Below are positions 46,594 to 55,561 of a stretch of 64,000 nucleotides of DNA, piece after piece (position 1 is the first letter of the stretch; each line of letters starts with the position of its first letter). Origin of the DNA: Granulimonas faecalis. GTDB lineage: Bacteria; Actinomycetota; Coriobacteriia; Coriobacteriales; Atopobiaceae. The position numbers were made by a program, and so were the translations under genes. The notes below the pieces were generated by a model. That model did not search any database, had not been told where the DNA came from, and was given only the letters and a program-made list of their open reading frames with translations. The stretch lies in assembly GCF_022834715.1 (NCBI RefSeq), contig NZ_BQKC01000001.1, forward strand, positions 1,028,501 to 1,092,500, in the 5' to 3' direction.

Positions 46594-47595
46594 TTATGAG
46601 CACACGGACGAGACCCACCGGACGAAGGCGGTCCGGGAGCTCCCGGACCCCTTGAGGGTGCGCTCGCACTCGACAGCGCCGCGGAGCGCGCGGGAGAGCT
46701 CGGCGTCGGTGAAGCCGCTGGCCCACCGGGGGTGGTTCTTGTAGCGCCACCTCTGCTGAGACGGGTAGCCGAAGGCCTGGGCCACGGCCTCGGGCGTCCC
46801 GCGCCCCTGGGCGATGAGGCTCCGGCAGCACACGAGCTCGCGGAGCCGGTCCACGGCGAACATGTGGAGGAGGATCTCGGGGTCGCCGCGGAACAGGCCG
46901 TAGAGCTCGAGGGCGCGCGGGAGGTCCCGCTCCGCCACGGCGTCGGCGAAGGTCCAGGGCTTGGGCTCGACGATGCGCGCCACGGAGTCCCTCACCTCGG
47001 CCAGGCCCAGGGAGGCGCCGGCGCCGTAGCGCGACGAGAGCTGGAAGGCCACCTGGCGGAGCATGGGCGTCGGGTCGCCCTTGGCGGGGGCGACGCGGTC
47101 AACGACCTCGGCGGCGGCGGCCTGGTCCACCGCCAGCCCGAAGGAGCCGCAGAAGCGGGCGAAGAGACCCGGGAGCTCCCAGGGCTTGGGGAGCGAGCAC
47201 CCGATGACGGTGACGGGCCCCTTCTTCCCGGGCTTGGGGTCCTGTGCCGCCACGGCCTTGTAGAGCCGCGTGTTGCGGGCGAGCCGCTCGGCGGTGAGGA
47301 GGAGGACGGTGCGGGGGTTGGGGTCCCCGAGGTACGAGACGACGGCCTCCGACACGTCCTTGGGGAGGTGGTCGGCCCCGTGGACGATGACGAAGCGCTG
47401 GCCGTCCCCGAAGGGGAGCTGGTCGAGCGACTGCAGCAGGCCGTCCCGCGTGAGCTTGGCGGGCTCGCGGCACTCGTCGAGGTTGAACTCCCCGAAGGCG
47501 GGGTCGAGGTGCCGCTTGAGGCGGGCCACCGCCTCCTCGCGCATCACCTTGTTGTCTCCCACCGCCACGTAGGCGGGCAACAGCTGCTGGGCCAC
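46594..47595 (-). CDS. holA: DNA polymerase III subunit delta
   Basis: A 333-residue clamp-loader subunit. PAYVAVGDNKVMREEAVARLKRHL begins the AAA+ domain I. LQSLDQLPFGDGQRFVIVHGADHLPKD, a three-domain AAA+/collar layout and FADAVAERDLPRALELYGLF (the typical F.l.dal..rd...al.ll) fit HolA. It loads the beta clamp with the tau/gamma and delta' subunits, encoded elsewhere. Starts at GTG 47595. It follows comEC, the conserved comEC-holA order of Gram-positive genomes. Confidence 0.93.
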   Translation of the reverse strand: MAQQLLPAYVAVGDNKVMREEAVARLKRHLDPAFGEFNLDECREPAKLTRDGLLQSLDQLPFGDGQRFVIVHGADHLPKDVSEAVVSYLGDPNPRTVLLLTAERLARNTRLYKAVAAQDPKPGKKGPVTVIGCSLPKPWELPGLFARFCGSFGLAVDQAAAAEVVDRVAPAKGDPTPMLRQVAFQLSSRYGAGASLGLAEVRDSVARIVEPKPWTFADAVAERDLPRALELYGLFRGDPEILLHMFAVDRLRELVCCRSLIAQGRGTPEAVAQAFGYPSQQRWRYKNHPRWASGFTDAELSRALRGAVECERTLKGSGSSRTAFVRWVSSVCS

Positions 47596-47640
47596 CGGCC
47601 CTCCTCTCCCCTGTCGGTCCAGCCTACCACGGCGCGGGGG

Positions 47641-49974
47641 TCACGCCGCCAGGGCCTCGGGGCGTCCCACCGAGACCCGGACCCCCGTCGAGGTGTCGGC
47701 GAACACACGCACCGGGCCGTGCTCGGCGGTGCACAGGAAACGCGACCCGCTCCCCTCCACGAGGGTGACGCACACGGGGTCCGGGTGGCCGTAGGCGTTG
47801 CCCGCCCCCGCCGAGGCCACGCAGAGGGACGGCCGGAGCGCACCGAGGCACGCCCGGTCGAGCGACGCCTCGGATCCGTGGTGGCCGAGCTTGAGGACGT
47901 CCACGGGCCCCACCGCCGGGACGAACCGCGAGAGCTCGCCCCTCTCGGCGTCGCCGGCGAGAAGGGCGCGGAGCCCTCGGGCGTGGGTGGCGAGTAGGCA
48001 GAGCGAGTGGGCGTTCTCCGTTCCGTCCACCGGGCCCTCCGGCCAGAGGGCCTCGAGCCTCCATCCTCCCACCTGAACCGCGTCGCCGGCGGAGACGTCC
48101 CGGACCGGGGCGCCGAGTGCGTCGGCCGCGGAGGCCACCCCTTCGCAAAGGGAGGCTCCCACTCCCTCCGCGACGACCAGGCTCCCCACCGCCACGGAGC
48201 CGTCCAGCTCCCCGAGCCCGCCGTAGTGGTCGTCGTGCTGGTGGGTGAGCACGACGGCGTCCAGCGACGCGACGCCGCGGGAACGCAGGGACGGCGCAAG
48301 GCCGCCCCCGGGCGGCCCGCAGTCGACGAGGACGGCCCGTGGGCCGTCGCGCAGCAGCAGGGCGTCGCCCTGGCCGACGTCCAGCACCTCCAGGGACGGC
48401 GGCTCGAGCCAAGGGAGCGCCCCGACGACGAAGGCGGCGGCCAGGACGAGGGCCACACCGCGCCGGAGCGCGGCCGTCCGGGGCCTCGGCCAGAGCGCGA
48501 GGAGCGCGGCGGCCGCCGGGACCGAGGCGACGGCGCCCACGGCCCCGGGGACCTCCACCGGCAGGACCGCCCACGGGAACGCGGCGGCCGCCCGACAGAT
48601 GCCGAGGAGCACCGACGCCGCGCCCGTGGCGGCGAGGTCGGCCACGGCGCCGGCCACCGGGACGGCCGCGAGGGCCACCGCGGCGAGGGACGATGCGAGC
48701 AGCACGGGGAACAGCGGCGCCGCGGCCATGGAGCAGAGCGGCCCCGCAAGGCTCAGGGTCCCGAAGGCGGAGGCGGCCATGGGGGCCGAAGCCGCGAAGC
48801 ACAGGAGCCCCGCCGCGAGGTCCGACACGCAACGCGAGCGGGCCGACGAGAGGGCGCGCGCAAGCGCCCCAGCGTGTGGGCGGGGGCGCGGGGCCGGGAC
48901 GACCCGGTCCAGGGCGGCCCTGGCCCACGGGCCGAAGAGAGCGAGACAGGCGACGCAGGTGCACGAGAGCGAGAACCCCAGGTCCGAGACCGCCGTCGGG
49001 TCGAGACAGCAGAGGAGCCAGCCGAAGCACCCCAGGGCCGCGAGGGGGCTCGCCCTCCGGCCCGCCACCTGGGAGGCGGAGGAGGCGAGGGCCATGGCCC
49101 AGGCACGGAGGGCCGACGCCGGGACGGCGCACAGCAGCACGAAGCACCCGGTGACGACCCCGGTGACCGCGGTCCGCGCCCAGAGGGGCCTGGCCCGCGA
49201 CGCGACCCCGCCGAATAGCGCCGCCACCACGGAAAGGTGGGCGCCAGAGACCGCCACGAGGTGCGAGACGCCGGCCGCCGACACCGTGTCGGCGATGCCG
49301 GTGGAGCGGAGCGCCCCCCGCCACCCGAGCGCGAGCGCCGCTGCGACGGCGTGGGCCTCCGAGGCGTCGGGGCGGAACCCCTCGAGCAGCGACGCCCTCA
49401 CCCGGGCGAACGCCCCGAGCGGGCCCGGTGCCGGAGCACGGCCGCGGATGGTCGAGAGCCGCACCGTCCCGAGCAGGCCGCGGCCGCGCATCTCGGCCGC
49501 GTACTCCTCGCCCGGCGCCGAGAACGTCCCCACCCCCTCCACGGTCTCCCGGAGGCCGAGCGGCACGTCGCTCCGGAAGCGCACGGTCCCGACCGTGACG
49601 CCGCCCAGGGACGCCTCGGCCTCCGAGCTCCACCCGTAGGTGCCCTCGACGGCGTCGGAGACCGTGGTGAGGGAGAGCCTCGAGACGGGCGTCCCCTCGA
49701 GGAGGGCGCGGCCCCGCGCCTGGGAGGCGAGCTCGAGCGACCCAGAGACAAGCGCGAGCCCCACGGCGGCCGCGGCGACTGCGGCGCGCCCGACGAGCGC
49801 CGGCCGGATCCTGCGCACGGCGGCGAGGGCCGCGGCGCAGGCGGCAGCGAGCAGGGCGGCCTGGCCGGGGCCGGGGACCCACCCGGCCCGGAGCTGAAGG
49901 GCCACGCACCCGGCCGCCGCGAGGAAGACGACGAACGCCCAGGGTACCTGGGGGCGCTCCGGCCACTCACACAC
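47641..49974 (-). CDS. comEC: DNA internalization-related competence protein ComEC/Rec2
   Basis: A 777-residue membrane channel protein for single-stranded DNA uptake. About three N-terminal helices lead into a DUF4131-like OB region, then the Competence domain with HLVAVSGAHLSVVAAL. A C-terminal metallo-beta-lactamase domain has LTHQHDDHYGG and LKLGHHGSEAS; Gln between the first two His is a mild variant of HxHxDH. The GTG start overlaps comEA by 8 bases. Full-length with intact motifs, so DNA uptake is possible, though type IV pilus genes are not in the window. Confidence 0.93.
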   Translation of the reverse strand: MCEWPERPQVPWAFVVFLAAAGCVALQLRAGWVPGPGQAALLAAACAAALAAVRRIRPALVGRAAVAAAAVGLALVSGSLELASQARGRALLEGTPVSRLSLTTVSDAVEGTYGWSSEAEASLGGVTVGTVRFRSDVPLGLRETVEGVGTFSAPGEEYAAEMRGRGLLGTVRLSTIRGRAPAPGPLGAFARVRASLLEGFRPDASEAHAVAAALALGWRGALRSTGIADTVSAAGVSHLVAVSGAHLSVVAALFGGVASRARPLWARTAVTGVVTGCFVLLCAVPASALRAWAMALASSASQVAGRRASPLAALGCFGWLLCCLDPTAVSDLGFSLSCTCVACLALFGPWARAALDRVVPAPRPRPHAGALARALSSARSRCVSDLAAGLLCFAASAPMAASAFGTLSLAGPLCSMAAAPLFPVLLASSLAAVALAAVPVAGAVADLAATGAASVLLGICRAAAAFPWAVLPVEVPGAVGAVASVPAAAALLALWPRPRTAALRRGVALVLAAAFVVGALPWLEPPSLEVLDVGQGDALLLRDGPRAVLVDCGPPGGGLAPSLRSRGVASLDAVVLTHQHDDHYGGLGELDGSVAVGSLVVAEGVGASLCEGVASAADALGAPVRDVSAGDAVQVGGWRLEALWPEGPVDGTENAHSLCLLATHARGLRALLAGDAERGELSRFVPAVGPVDVLKLGHHGSEASLDRACLGALRPSLCVASAGAGNAYGHPDPVCVTLVEGSGSRFLCTAEHGPVRVFADTSTGVRVSVGRPEALAA

Positions 49975-50653
49975 GGATCCGCTCCCGCATCTTGGCGAAC
50001 TTCTTCTCGCCGATGCCCGAGACCCTCATGACGTCCTCCACAGAGGTGAAGGGGCCGTTGGCCTCGCGGTCCTCGAGGATGGCGGCGGCGGTCGCCTCCC
50101 CCACCCCCGGCAGCGTCCGGAGCTCCTCGGCCGTGGCGGTGTTGAGGTTCACGGGGGCGGAGGGGTCGGACGGGACGCCTGCGGACGCCTGCGCCGTGCC
50201 GTCGGAGGACGGGGCGGCGGCCTCCTCCCCCTCCCCGGGCACGTGGACCTTCATGGCGTCCTCGACCCGCGCCGCGAGGTTCAGCGAGGAGGTGTCGGCG
50301 CCCTCGACGAGGCCGCCCGCCGCCTCCACGGCATCGGCGACGCGGGGGTCGTCCCCCTCGAGGGAGTAGACGCCCGGCGACGCGACGGCCCCGTCGACGT
50401 GCACGGTGGGAGGCGCGGCGGCCTCCTCGGGAGCCTGGGCGACCGCATCCCCCGCGCCGCCGTCCCCGCTCCCGGGGTCCTCCGCGGCGGGCGCCTCCGG
50501 CCCGGCGTCGCCCCCGCGCTCGATGACGACGTCCCCGGGCACGGACGCGCCCACCGCGAGCCAGCCGACCGCCGCGAGCGCGGCGACACCGGCCGCGACG
50601 ACCACCCACCGCGGCACACGCCGCCCGGAACCCCTCGTCCCCCTCTGCGCCAC
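49967..50653 (-). CDS. comEA: Competence protein ComEA (DNA receptor)
   Basis: A 228-residue anchored DNA-binding protein. One N-terminal membrane helix (about 20-45: WVVVAAGVAALAAVGWLAV) is followed by an Ala/Pro/Asp-rich linker, an SLBB domain (VHVDGAVASPGVYSL), a second linker, and a paired helix-hairpin-helix (VNLNTATAEELRTLPGVGEATAAAILEDRE, VSGIGEKKFAKMR). Starts at GTG 50653 with GGGAGGG 3 bases upstream. The 82 bases before it contain no clear promoter. Confidence 0.9.
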   Translation of the reverse strand: MAQRGTRGSGRRVPRWVVVAAGVAALAAVGWLAVGASVPGDVVIERGGDAGPEAPAAEDPGSGDGGAGDAVAQAPEEAAAPPTVHVDGAVASPGVYSLEGDDPRVADAVEAAGGLVEGADTSSLNLAARVEDAMKVHVPGEGEEAAAPSSDGTAQASAGVPSDPSAPVNLNTATAEELRTLPGVGEATAAAILEDREANGPFTSVEDVMRVSGIGEKKFAKMRERIRV

Positions 50654-50735
50654 GGGCCCTCCCTCAGCCGAATCCCCTGGGAGCCCGAGCCTAGGGGACG
50701 GTCCCGACGGGACCCCGACCGGGCCCCGACAAGAG

Positions 50736-50783
50736 ACCGACCGGCGGTGACAGAACCCCTGCTCGGGGACACCGCCGGTCGGT
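50736..50783 (-). terminator. Terminator of the mihF-gmk-rpoZ-thiI unit
   Basis: A perfect 14-bp stem, ACCGACCGGCGGTG (50736-50749) with CACCGCCGGTCGGT (50770-50783). Its 20-base loop contains a further CCCC/GGGG pair. On the minus strand it is followed by CTCTTGTC, so it best fits termination after thiI. Confidence 0.8.
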
Positions 50784-50807
50784 ATGGAGGAACGATGGAG
50801 AGGGAGG

Positions 50808-52058
50808 TCAGCCCTCGTCGGGGAGCGGGGCCGGCGCCAAGGCGTCGTGCCGCTCGCGCCAACGCGCCGGGGGCCGGTAGGCGCCGCAGGTGTCGAAGTC
50901 CACATACTCCACGGTGCGGAGCAGCCCCTCCACCATGGCGTCGTGGTCGAAGAGCCCCCACGCCTCGGCCACCTGGGCCGGCTTGGCGTGGGTCTCGGGC
51001 CTCCTCGGCATGAAGAGCGTGCAGCAGTCGGGCGCCGTCTGGGAGCTGATGTCATAGGTGCCGATGGCCTTGGCGCGCTCGATGATCTCCTGCTTGTCGG
51101 AGCCGATGAGGGGCCTCAAAACCGGCATGGCCGTCACGACCTCGGACGTAGCCCGGATGTTGTCGAGCGTCTGGGAGGCGACCTGGCCCAAGGACTCGCC
51201 GGTGACGAGCGCCTTGGCACCCTCGACGAGGGCGATGCGCTCGGCAACGGCGTACATGAGCCGGCGGTACATGAGGATGCGCAGCGACTGCGGGACGACG
51301 AGCGCGATGTCTCGCTGGCATTGGCCGAAGGGGACGACGTAGAGCCTGCCCACCGCGCCCTCGGGACCGAGGGCGCGCACCAGGTCCTGGCAGAGCCACT
51401 CGCTGCCGTCGCTCGTCATGGGGCGACCGGAGAAGTGCACGGGGACCATGGTGGCCCCGCGTCTCCCCATCATCCACGTTGCCACCGGGGAGTCGAAGCC
51501 GTTCGAGAACAGCGACACGCACTTGCCGGCGGTGCCCACGGGCAGGCCGCCCACGCCGCGCTCGCTCGCCGCGTAGATGAAGGCGGAGCCCTCGTTGAAG
51601 AGCGCCCGGACCTCGACGTCCGGGTCGTGAACGTCCACACTGCGGTCGGGGAAGGCCTCGCAGAGGGCCGAGCCGATCTGGCGGTTGAGCTCGATGGTGT
51701 GGAGCGGGTAGTCGGTGTTGCTGCGCTTGGCCTGCACCTTGAAGGAGCCGCACCCGCCGACCTCACCCAGGGCCTCGACGGCTGCGGGCAGGTAGTCGTC
51801 GGGGTCCTGGAGGCAGCGGAACGCCAGGGACACGCGGGCCACGCCGGGGACCTGGCGGATGAGGCCCACGGCCTCGAACGGCGCCTCGGGAGACGAGAAG
51901 GTGACCATAATATGGCCGGAGATGCGGCGGACGGAGGAGACCTGCAACGAACGGAGGGCCAGCCGGAGGTTGGCCACCAGCTGGTCCTCGAAGGTCTTGC
52001 GGTTCTTCCCCTTGAGCCCGATCTCGTGGTAGTGGACCAGGCAGACGCGGGAAGCCAT
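50808..52058 (-). CDS. thiI: tRNA 4-thiouridine sulfurtransferase ThiI
   Basis: A 416-residue enzyme. The N-terminal ferredoxin-like/THUMP region (to about 165) is followed by a PP-loop domain with SLFSNGFDSPVA, LVTGESLGQVASQTL and the Cys pair in PDCCTLFMP. The C-terminal rhodanese domain of the E. coli protein is absent, as in most Gram-positives, so sulfur delivery must use the Cys pair and a separate desulfurase. It makes s4U8 in tRNA and may contribute sulfur for thiamine. The first 12 residues carry the conserved VCLVHYHEIGLKGKNR. Confidence 0.93.
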   Translation of the reverse strand: MASRVCLVHYHEIGLKGKNRKTFEDQLVANLRLALRSLQVSSVRRISGHIMVTFSSPEAPFEAVGLIRQVPGVARVSLAFRCLQDPDDYLPAAVEALGEVGGCGSFKVQAKRSNTDYPLHTIELNRQIGSALCEAFPDRSVDVHDPDVEVRALFNEGSAFIYAASERGVGGLPVGTAGKCVSLFSNGFDSPVATWMMGRRGATMVPVHFSGRPMTSDGSEWLCQDLVRALGPEGAVGRLYVVPFGQCQRDIALVVPQSLRILMYRRLMYAVAERIALVEGAKALVTGESLGQVASQTLDNIRATSEVVTAMPVLRPLIGSDKQEIIERAKAIGTYDISSQTAPDCCTLFMPRRPETHAKPAQVAEAWGLFDHDAMVEGLLRTVEYVDFDTCGAYRPPARWRERHDALAPAPLPDEG

Positions 52059-52059
52059 A

Positions 52060-52341
52060 CTAGTTGTTCGTGTCGCCGTCGGCGATCTCGGTGTCGAACT
52101 CGGCCACGTTGTAGCCGAGGACGCCGCCGTCGAGCTCGTCCATGGCGATGGAGATGGGGTCCTTGCCGCTCACAACCGTGGTGATGTCGTCGACGTCCTG
52201 GATGGCCGTGACGCGGAGGTGCTGGCCGCGCAGCATGCTGTTGATGTCACAGGCGCGCTTGGAGGCGATGGAGCACAGCAGGAAGGGGTTCTCCTCGGTC
52301 TTGGCGAGCAGGTCGTCGATGTCGGGCTTGGTGATGGACAT
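52060..52341 (-). CDS. rpoZ: RNA polymerase subunit omega
   Basis: A 93-residue assembly subunit of RNA polymerase. ITKPDIDDLLAKTEENPFLLCSIASKRACDINSML is the omega N-terminal core. The C-terminal 30 residues are acidic (EFDTEIADGDTN). In many bacteria rpoZ follows gmk, as here, and omega forms part of the ppGpp site. Confidence 0.92.
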   Translation of the reverse strand: MSITKPDIDDLLAKTEENPFLLCSIASKRACDINSMLRGQHLRVTAIQDVDDITTVVSGKDPISIAMDELDGGVLGYNVAEFDTEIADGDTNN

Positions 52342-52347
52342 GAAACC

Positions 52348-52908
52348 TCATTCCGATTCAAAGGCCTCGACCGTCGAGAGCAGCTCGGCTGTCGCCCGGT
52401 CGAGGTCGTCGTTCACGATGCGTGCGTCGTAGGATGCCGCGAGGGCCGTCTCACCCGCGGCCTGACCCAACCTGAGGGCGATGTCCTCGTCGGACTCGGT
52501 GCCGCGGCCCCTGAGCCTGCGCTCGAGCTCCTCCATGGAGGGGGGCTCGATGAAGACGAGGACGGCGTCGTCCATGAGCCGCTTCACGTTGAGGCCGCCC
52601 TGGACGTCGATCTCGAGGATGAGCGAGTGGCCCGAGGCCAGCACGCGCTCCACCTCCGAGACGGGCGTGCCGTAGCGGTGGCCGGCGACGTGGGCCCACT
52701 CGAGGAACTCGCCGGCCTCGACCATGGCGTCGAACTCGGCGTCGGTCTTGAAGCTGTATGCCACGCCGTCGACCTCGCCGGGACGGGGTGCGCGCGTCGT
52801 GGCAGAGACCGTCAGGCCGAGGTCGGGGCGGGCCCGGCGCACGGCCGAGACCAACGTCCCCTTCCCCGCGCCAGACGGTCCCGAGACGACGAAAAGGCGG
52901 GCAGCCAC
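52348..52908 (-). CDS. gmk: Guanylate kinase
   Basis: A 186-residue enzyme phosphorylating GMP to GDP. P-loop GPSGAGKGT near the N-terminus, then TTRAPRPGEVDGVAYSF, EFLEWAHVAGHRYGTP and EIDVQGGLNVKR. Gly-Lys-Gly-Thr is a common variant of the P-loop end. It begins at GTG, 3 bases after the mihF stop. The conserved mihF-gmk-rpoZ order is an actinobacterial trait. Confidence 0.95.
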   Translation of the reverse strand: MAARLFVVSGPSGAGKGTLVSAVRRARPDLGLTVSATTRAPRPGEVDGVAYSFKTDAEFDAMVEAGEFLEWAHVAGHRYGTPVSEVERVLASGHSLILEIDVQGGLNVKRLMDDAVLVFIEPPSMEELERRLRGRGTESDEDIALRLGQAAGETALAASYDARIVNDDLDRATAELLSTVEAFESE

Positions 52909-52911
52909 GGG

Positions 52912-53220
52912 TTACTTGGAGAGAATCTCGAGGAGACGCTCACGCTGGCGGGCGCCGAGGCCCTGGACGCGACGCTTGGGGGAGATGTCGAGCTCCTCCA
53001 TGATCTTGGCGGCCTTGGCCTTGCCGTAGCCGGGCAGCGACTCGATGAGGGCGCGCACGGGCATGCGGGTGGCGGCGGAGTCGTCGGAGTTCAAGACTTC
53101 CTCGAGGGAGACCTCGCCGTTCTTGATCTTCTCGCGGAGCTCTGCACGGGCGTGACGGGCGGCGGCAGCCTTCTTGAGGTTCTCGGCGCGCTGCTCTTCA
53201 GAGAGCTGAGGAAGTGCCAT
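52912..53220 (-). CDS. mihF: Integration host factor, actinobacterial type
   Basis: A 102-residue nucleoid protein. PVRALIESLPGYGKAKAAKIMEELDISPKRRVQGLGARQRERLLEIL is the conserved helix-two-turn-helix core that binds DNA and supports recombination and supercoil management; it is unrelated to E. coli IhfAB. An N-terminal basic helix (LKKAAAARHARAELREKI) precedes it. AGGAG before the ATG. A dyad upstream (53254-53285) may be a self-regulatory site. Confidence 0.93.
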   Translation of the reverse strand: MALPQLSEEQRAENLKKAAAARHARAELREKIKNGEVSLEEVLNSDDSAATRMPVRALIESLPGYGKAKAAKIMEELDISPKRRVQGLGARQRERLLEILSK

Positions 53221-53253
53221 GGATAACTCCTATCGATTGGTCACAGTTCAAGT

Positions 53254-53285
53254 GTGCAGCCGATAACGAAAAGCGTCGGCAGCAC
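53254..53285. promoter_or_regulatory. Inverted repeat upstream of mihF
   Basis: GTGCAGCCGA (53254-53263) and TCGGCAGCAC (53276-53285) are inverted with one central mismatch across a 12-base AT-rich centre. It sits 34-65 bases ahead of the mihF ATG, in the gap after pyrE, which is AT-rich and may hold the mihF promoter (a TTGCAA ... CAGAAT pair lies at about 53293-53320 on the minus strand). Operator or RNA hairpin cannot be told apart by sequence alone. Confidence 0.45.
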
Positions 53286-53307
53286 GGTTATTCTGGCAAT
53301 CTAGCGG

Positions 53308-53904
53308 CTATTTTGCAAGCCGGCGCGACCCGAGGGATTCAGGACGCCCCCCATTAGCACACAATTCGCACTCAGAGGGGTCCCACGAGGCGGCGTCGAC
53401 GGCCAGCAAGGGGAAGAACGGGGCGTCGAAGAGACGGTCGGTCTGGCGATCGATGATGGACACGACGCCCACCACCTCACCGCCGGCGGCCTCGACGAGG
53501 TCGCAGACCTCCTTGACGGACCCGCCGGTGGTCACGACGTCCTCGCATACCAGCACCTTCGCGCCCTCGGGCACCTCGAAGGAGCGGCGGAGGCACATCC
53601 TGCCCTCCTGGCGCTCGGTGAAGATGAAGTCGACGCCGAGGGCGTAGCCCATGGCGAAGCCGAAGGTGATGCCGCCCACGGCCGGGGACGCCACGAGGTC
53701 GACGGCGGAGCGCACGTCCTCAGGGAGCCGCTCGACGGCCTCCCTGGCGAGCTCCACCGTGGTCGTGGGGCTCTCCATGACGCGCGCGCACTGGATGTAG
53801 GTGTCGGAGTGGCGCCCGCTCGTGAGCACGAAGTGGCCGTGGCGCACGGCCCCGGTCTCCTCGAGGATTCCCATGATGGCGGCGTCGTCCAGACGCTTGT
53901 CCAT
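53308..53904 (-). CDS. pyrE: Orotate phosphoribosyltransferase
   Basis: A 198-residue enzyme converting orotate and PRPP to OMP. The PRPP motif is VLVCEDVVTTGGSV. GHFVLTSGRHSDTYIQCARV, ASPAVGGITFGFAMG and FIFTERQEGRMCLRRSF fit the archaeal/actinobacterial PyrE subgroup with a C-terminal CELCANGG segment, a possible metal-binding pair of cysteines. AGAAAGGACC precedes the ATG at 53904. Last gene of the pyr operon. Confidence 0.94.
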   Translation of the reverse strand: MDKRLDDAAIMGILEETGAVRHGHFVLTSGRHSDTYIQCARVMESPTTTVELAREAVERLPEDVRSAVDLVASPAVGGITFGFAMGYALGVDFIFTERQEGRMCLRRSFEVPEGAKVLVCEDVVTTGGSVKEVCDLVEAAGGEVVGVVSIIDRQTDRLFDAPFFPLLAVDAASWDPSECELCANGGRPESLGSRRLAK

Positions 53905-53921
53905 TTTCCTGGTCCTTTCTG

Positions 53922-54644
53922 TCAGTCGAGGGCCGCGGCGACCTCGTCCACGACGGCCCGGGCGGCCGCTACCGGGTCGTCGGCGCCGGTGATGGGGCGG
54001 CCCACCACGATGCGGCTCGCCCCCCGGGCGATCGCCTCGGCGGGCGTGGCCACACGGGACTGGTCGCCGAGGTCGGAGCCGGCAGGCCGCACACCGGGGC
54101 ACACGATCCGGGCGGCCGGCCCGAGGAGGGCCCGCATGGCGGAGGCCTCGTTGGGCGAGCACACGATGCCGTCGGCGCCGTTGGCGCAGGCGAGGCTCGC
54201 CAGGCGAGCCACCTCGCGGTCGACGGGGCCCGCGAGCCCCACGGAGTCGGCGCAGGCCTGGTCCATGGAGGTCAGCACGGTGATGGCGACGATGTCGCAG
54301 GACGAGGTGCGGCCCACCGACGACGCCCCCTCGCGGGCGGCGGCCACCATGGCGGCGCCGCCGAGGCCGTGGATCGAGAGCATGTCGGCGCCGCAGGAGA
54401 CGGCGCTCCGGGCCGCCCCGCGCACCTGATGGGGGATGTCGAAGAGCTTGAGGTCGAGGAAGACCTTGAAACCGAGGCCGCGCAGGTAGTCCACGATGTC
54501 CGGCCCGCAGGCGTAGAAGAGGGTCATGCCAACCTTCACCCAGCCCACGGTGCCGGCGAGCTCGCGGCCGAGGCGCAGGGCCTCGGAGCGCGAGCAGTCG
54601 AGGGCGACGATCACGCGGTCCCTGGCGTCTGCACTCACTGGCAT
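53922..54644 (-). CDS. pyrF: Orotidine-5'-phosphate decarboxylase
   Basis: A 240-residue TIM-barrel decarboxylase forming UMP. The active-site FLDLKLFDIPHQV carries the Asp-x-Lys-x-x-Asp triad (DLKLFD). VIVALDCSRSEAL and GIVCSPNEA are also conserved, and IVVGRPITGADDPVAAARAVVDEV closes the barrel. The ATG at 54644 is favoured by GGAG 7 bases upstream and gives a 10-base overlap with pyrD; a GTG at 54638 is possible. Confidence 0.94.
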   Translation of the reverse strand: MPVSADARDRVIVALDCSRSEALRLGRELAGTVGWVKVGMTLFYACGPDIVDYLRGLGFKVFLDLKLFDIPHQVRGAARSAVSCGADMLSIHGLGGAAMVAAAREGASSVGRTSSCDIVAITVLTSMDQACADSVGLAGPVDREVARLASLACANGADGIVCSPNEASAMRALLGPAARIVCPGVRPAGSDLGDQSRVATPAEAIARGASRIVVGRPITGADDPVAAARAVVDEVAAALD

Positions 54645-55561
54645 TCGAAGGCTCCGATCAGCTCGTTGACGTCGTCCACGCCCTGGGAGGCGACCCACTC
54701 CTCGAGCTCGGCGAGGATGCGCGGCGCGCACTCGGGGTCGAAGAGGTTGGCGGAGCCCACGGAGACGGCGGTGGCGCCGGCGAGGATGAACTCGGCCGCG
54801 TCCTCCCCGGAGGCGACGCCGCCCACGCCGTTGATGGGGATGTCGACGGCCTGGGCCACCTCCCACACCATGCGCACGGCGATGTTGTGGAGCACGGGGC
54901 CCGAGAGGCCGCCCGTGGGACGCGACAGCTTGGAGCGGCGCGTATGAACGTCGATGGCCATGGCCGGGATGGAGTTGATGACCGAGAGGGCGTCGGCGCC
55001 CTCGGCCTCGAGGGCGCGGGCGACGTCGACCACCCGGGCCGGGGCCATCTTCACGAGGAGGGGCCGCGAGGTGCGGGGCCGCACGGCCCGGACGACCTCG
55101 GCCGCCCCCTCGGGCGTGGAGCCCATGGCGCAGCCGCCGGCGGCGATGTTGGGGCACGAGATGTTGATCTCGAGGCCGGCCGCCCAGGGGGCGAGCTCCT
55201 CGAAGAGCTCGACGGCGGCCACGTACTCGTCGACCGAGTGGCCGGCCACCTGACAGATGACCTGGCACCCCTTCTCGGAAAGGCCGGCGAGGTACTCCCC
55301 CGCCTCGGCCACGAGGCCGCGGACGCCGGGGTTCTGCAGGCCGACGGAGTTCATGACGCCCGAGGTGACGTCGCACATGCGGGGCGCCGGGTTTCCGGGC
55401 CACGGCTCGGCGGCGCATCCCTTGGTGGTGATGGCGCCGAGGGTGGACACGTCGTAGAACCCCTCGAACTGCCAACCGAAGCCGTAGGTGCCGGCGGCGG
55501 TGTTGACGGGGTTGCTCATCTGGATGCCGCCGAGGTCGACGGCCATGTTGGGGGCGCTCAC
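54635..55561 (-). CDS. pyrD: Dihydroorotate dehydrogenase B (NAD+), catalytic subunit
   Basis: A 308-residue class 1B enzyme. NPVNTAAGTYGFG, INISCPNIAAGG with the catalytic Cys, LLVKMAPARVVDVARA and NGVGGVASGEDAAEFILAGATAVSVGSAN are diagnostic FMN-binding segments. It works with PyrK to pass electrons to NAD+, the arrangement suited to an anaerobe without a quinone-dependent enzyme. It starts at GTG overlapping the pyrK stop (GTGA), with GGAGG upstream. Confidence 0.94.
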   Translation of the reverse strand: MSAPNMAVDLGGIQMSNPVNTAAGTYGFGWQFEGFYDVSTLGAITTKGCAAEPWPGNPAPRMCDVTSGVMNSVGLQNPGVRGLVAEAGEYLAGLSEKGCQVICQVAGHSVDEYVAAVELFEELAPWAAGLEINISCPNIAAGGCAMGSTPEGAAEVVRAVRPRTSRPLLVKMAPARVVDVARALEAEGADALSVINSIPAMAIDVHTRRSKLSRPTGGLSGPVLHNIAVRMVWEVAQAVDIPINGVGGVASGEDAAEFILAGATAVSVGSANLFDPECAPRILAELEEWVASQGVDDVNELIGAFECQ

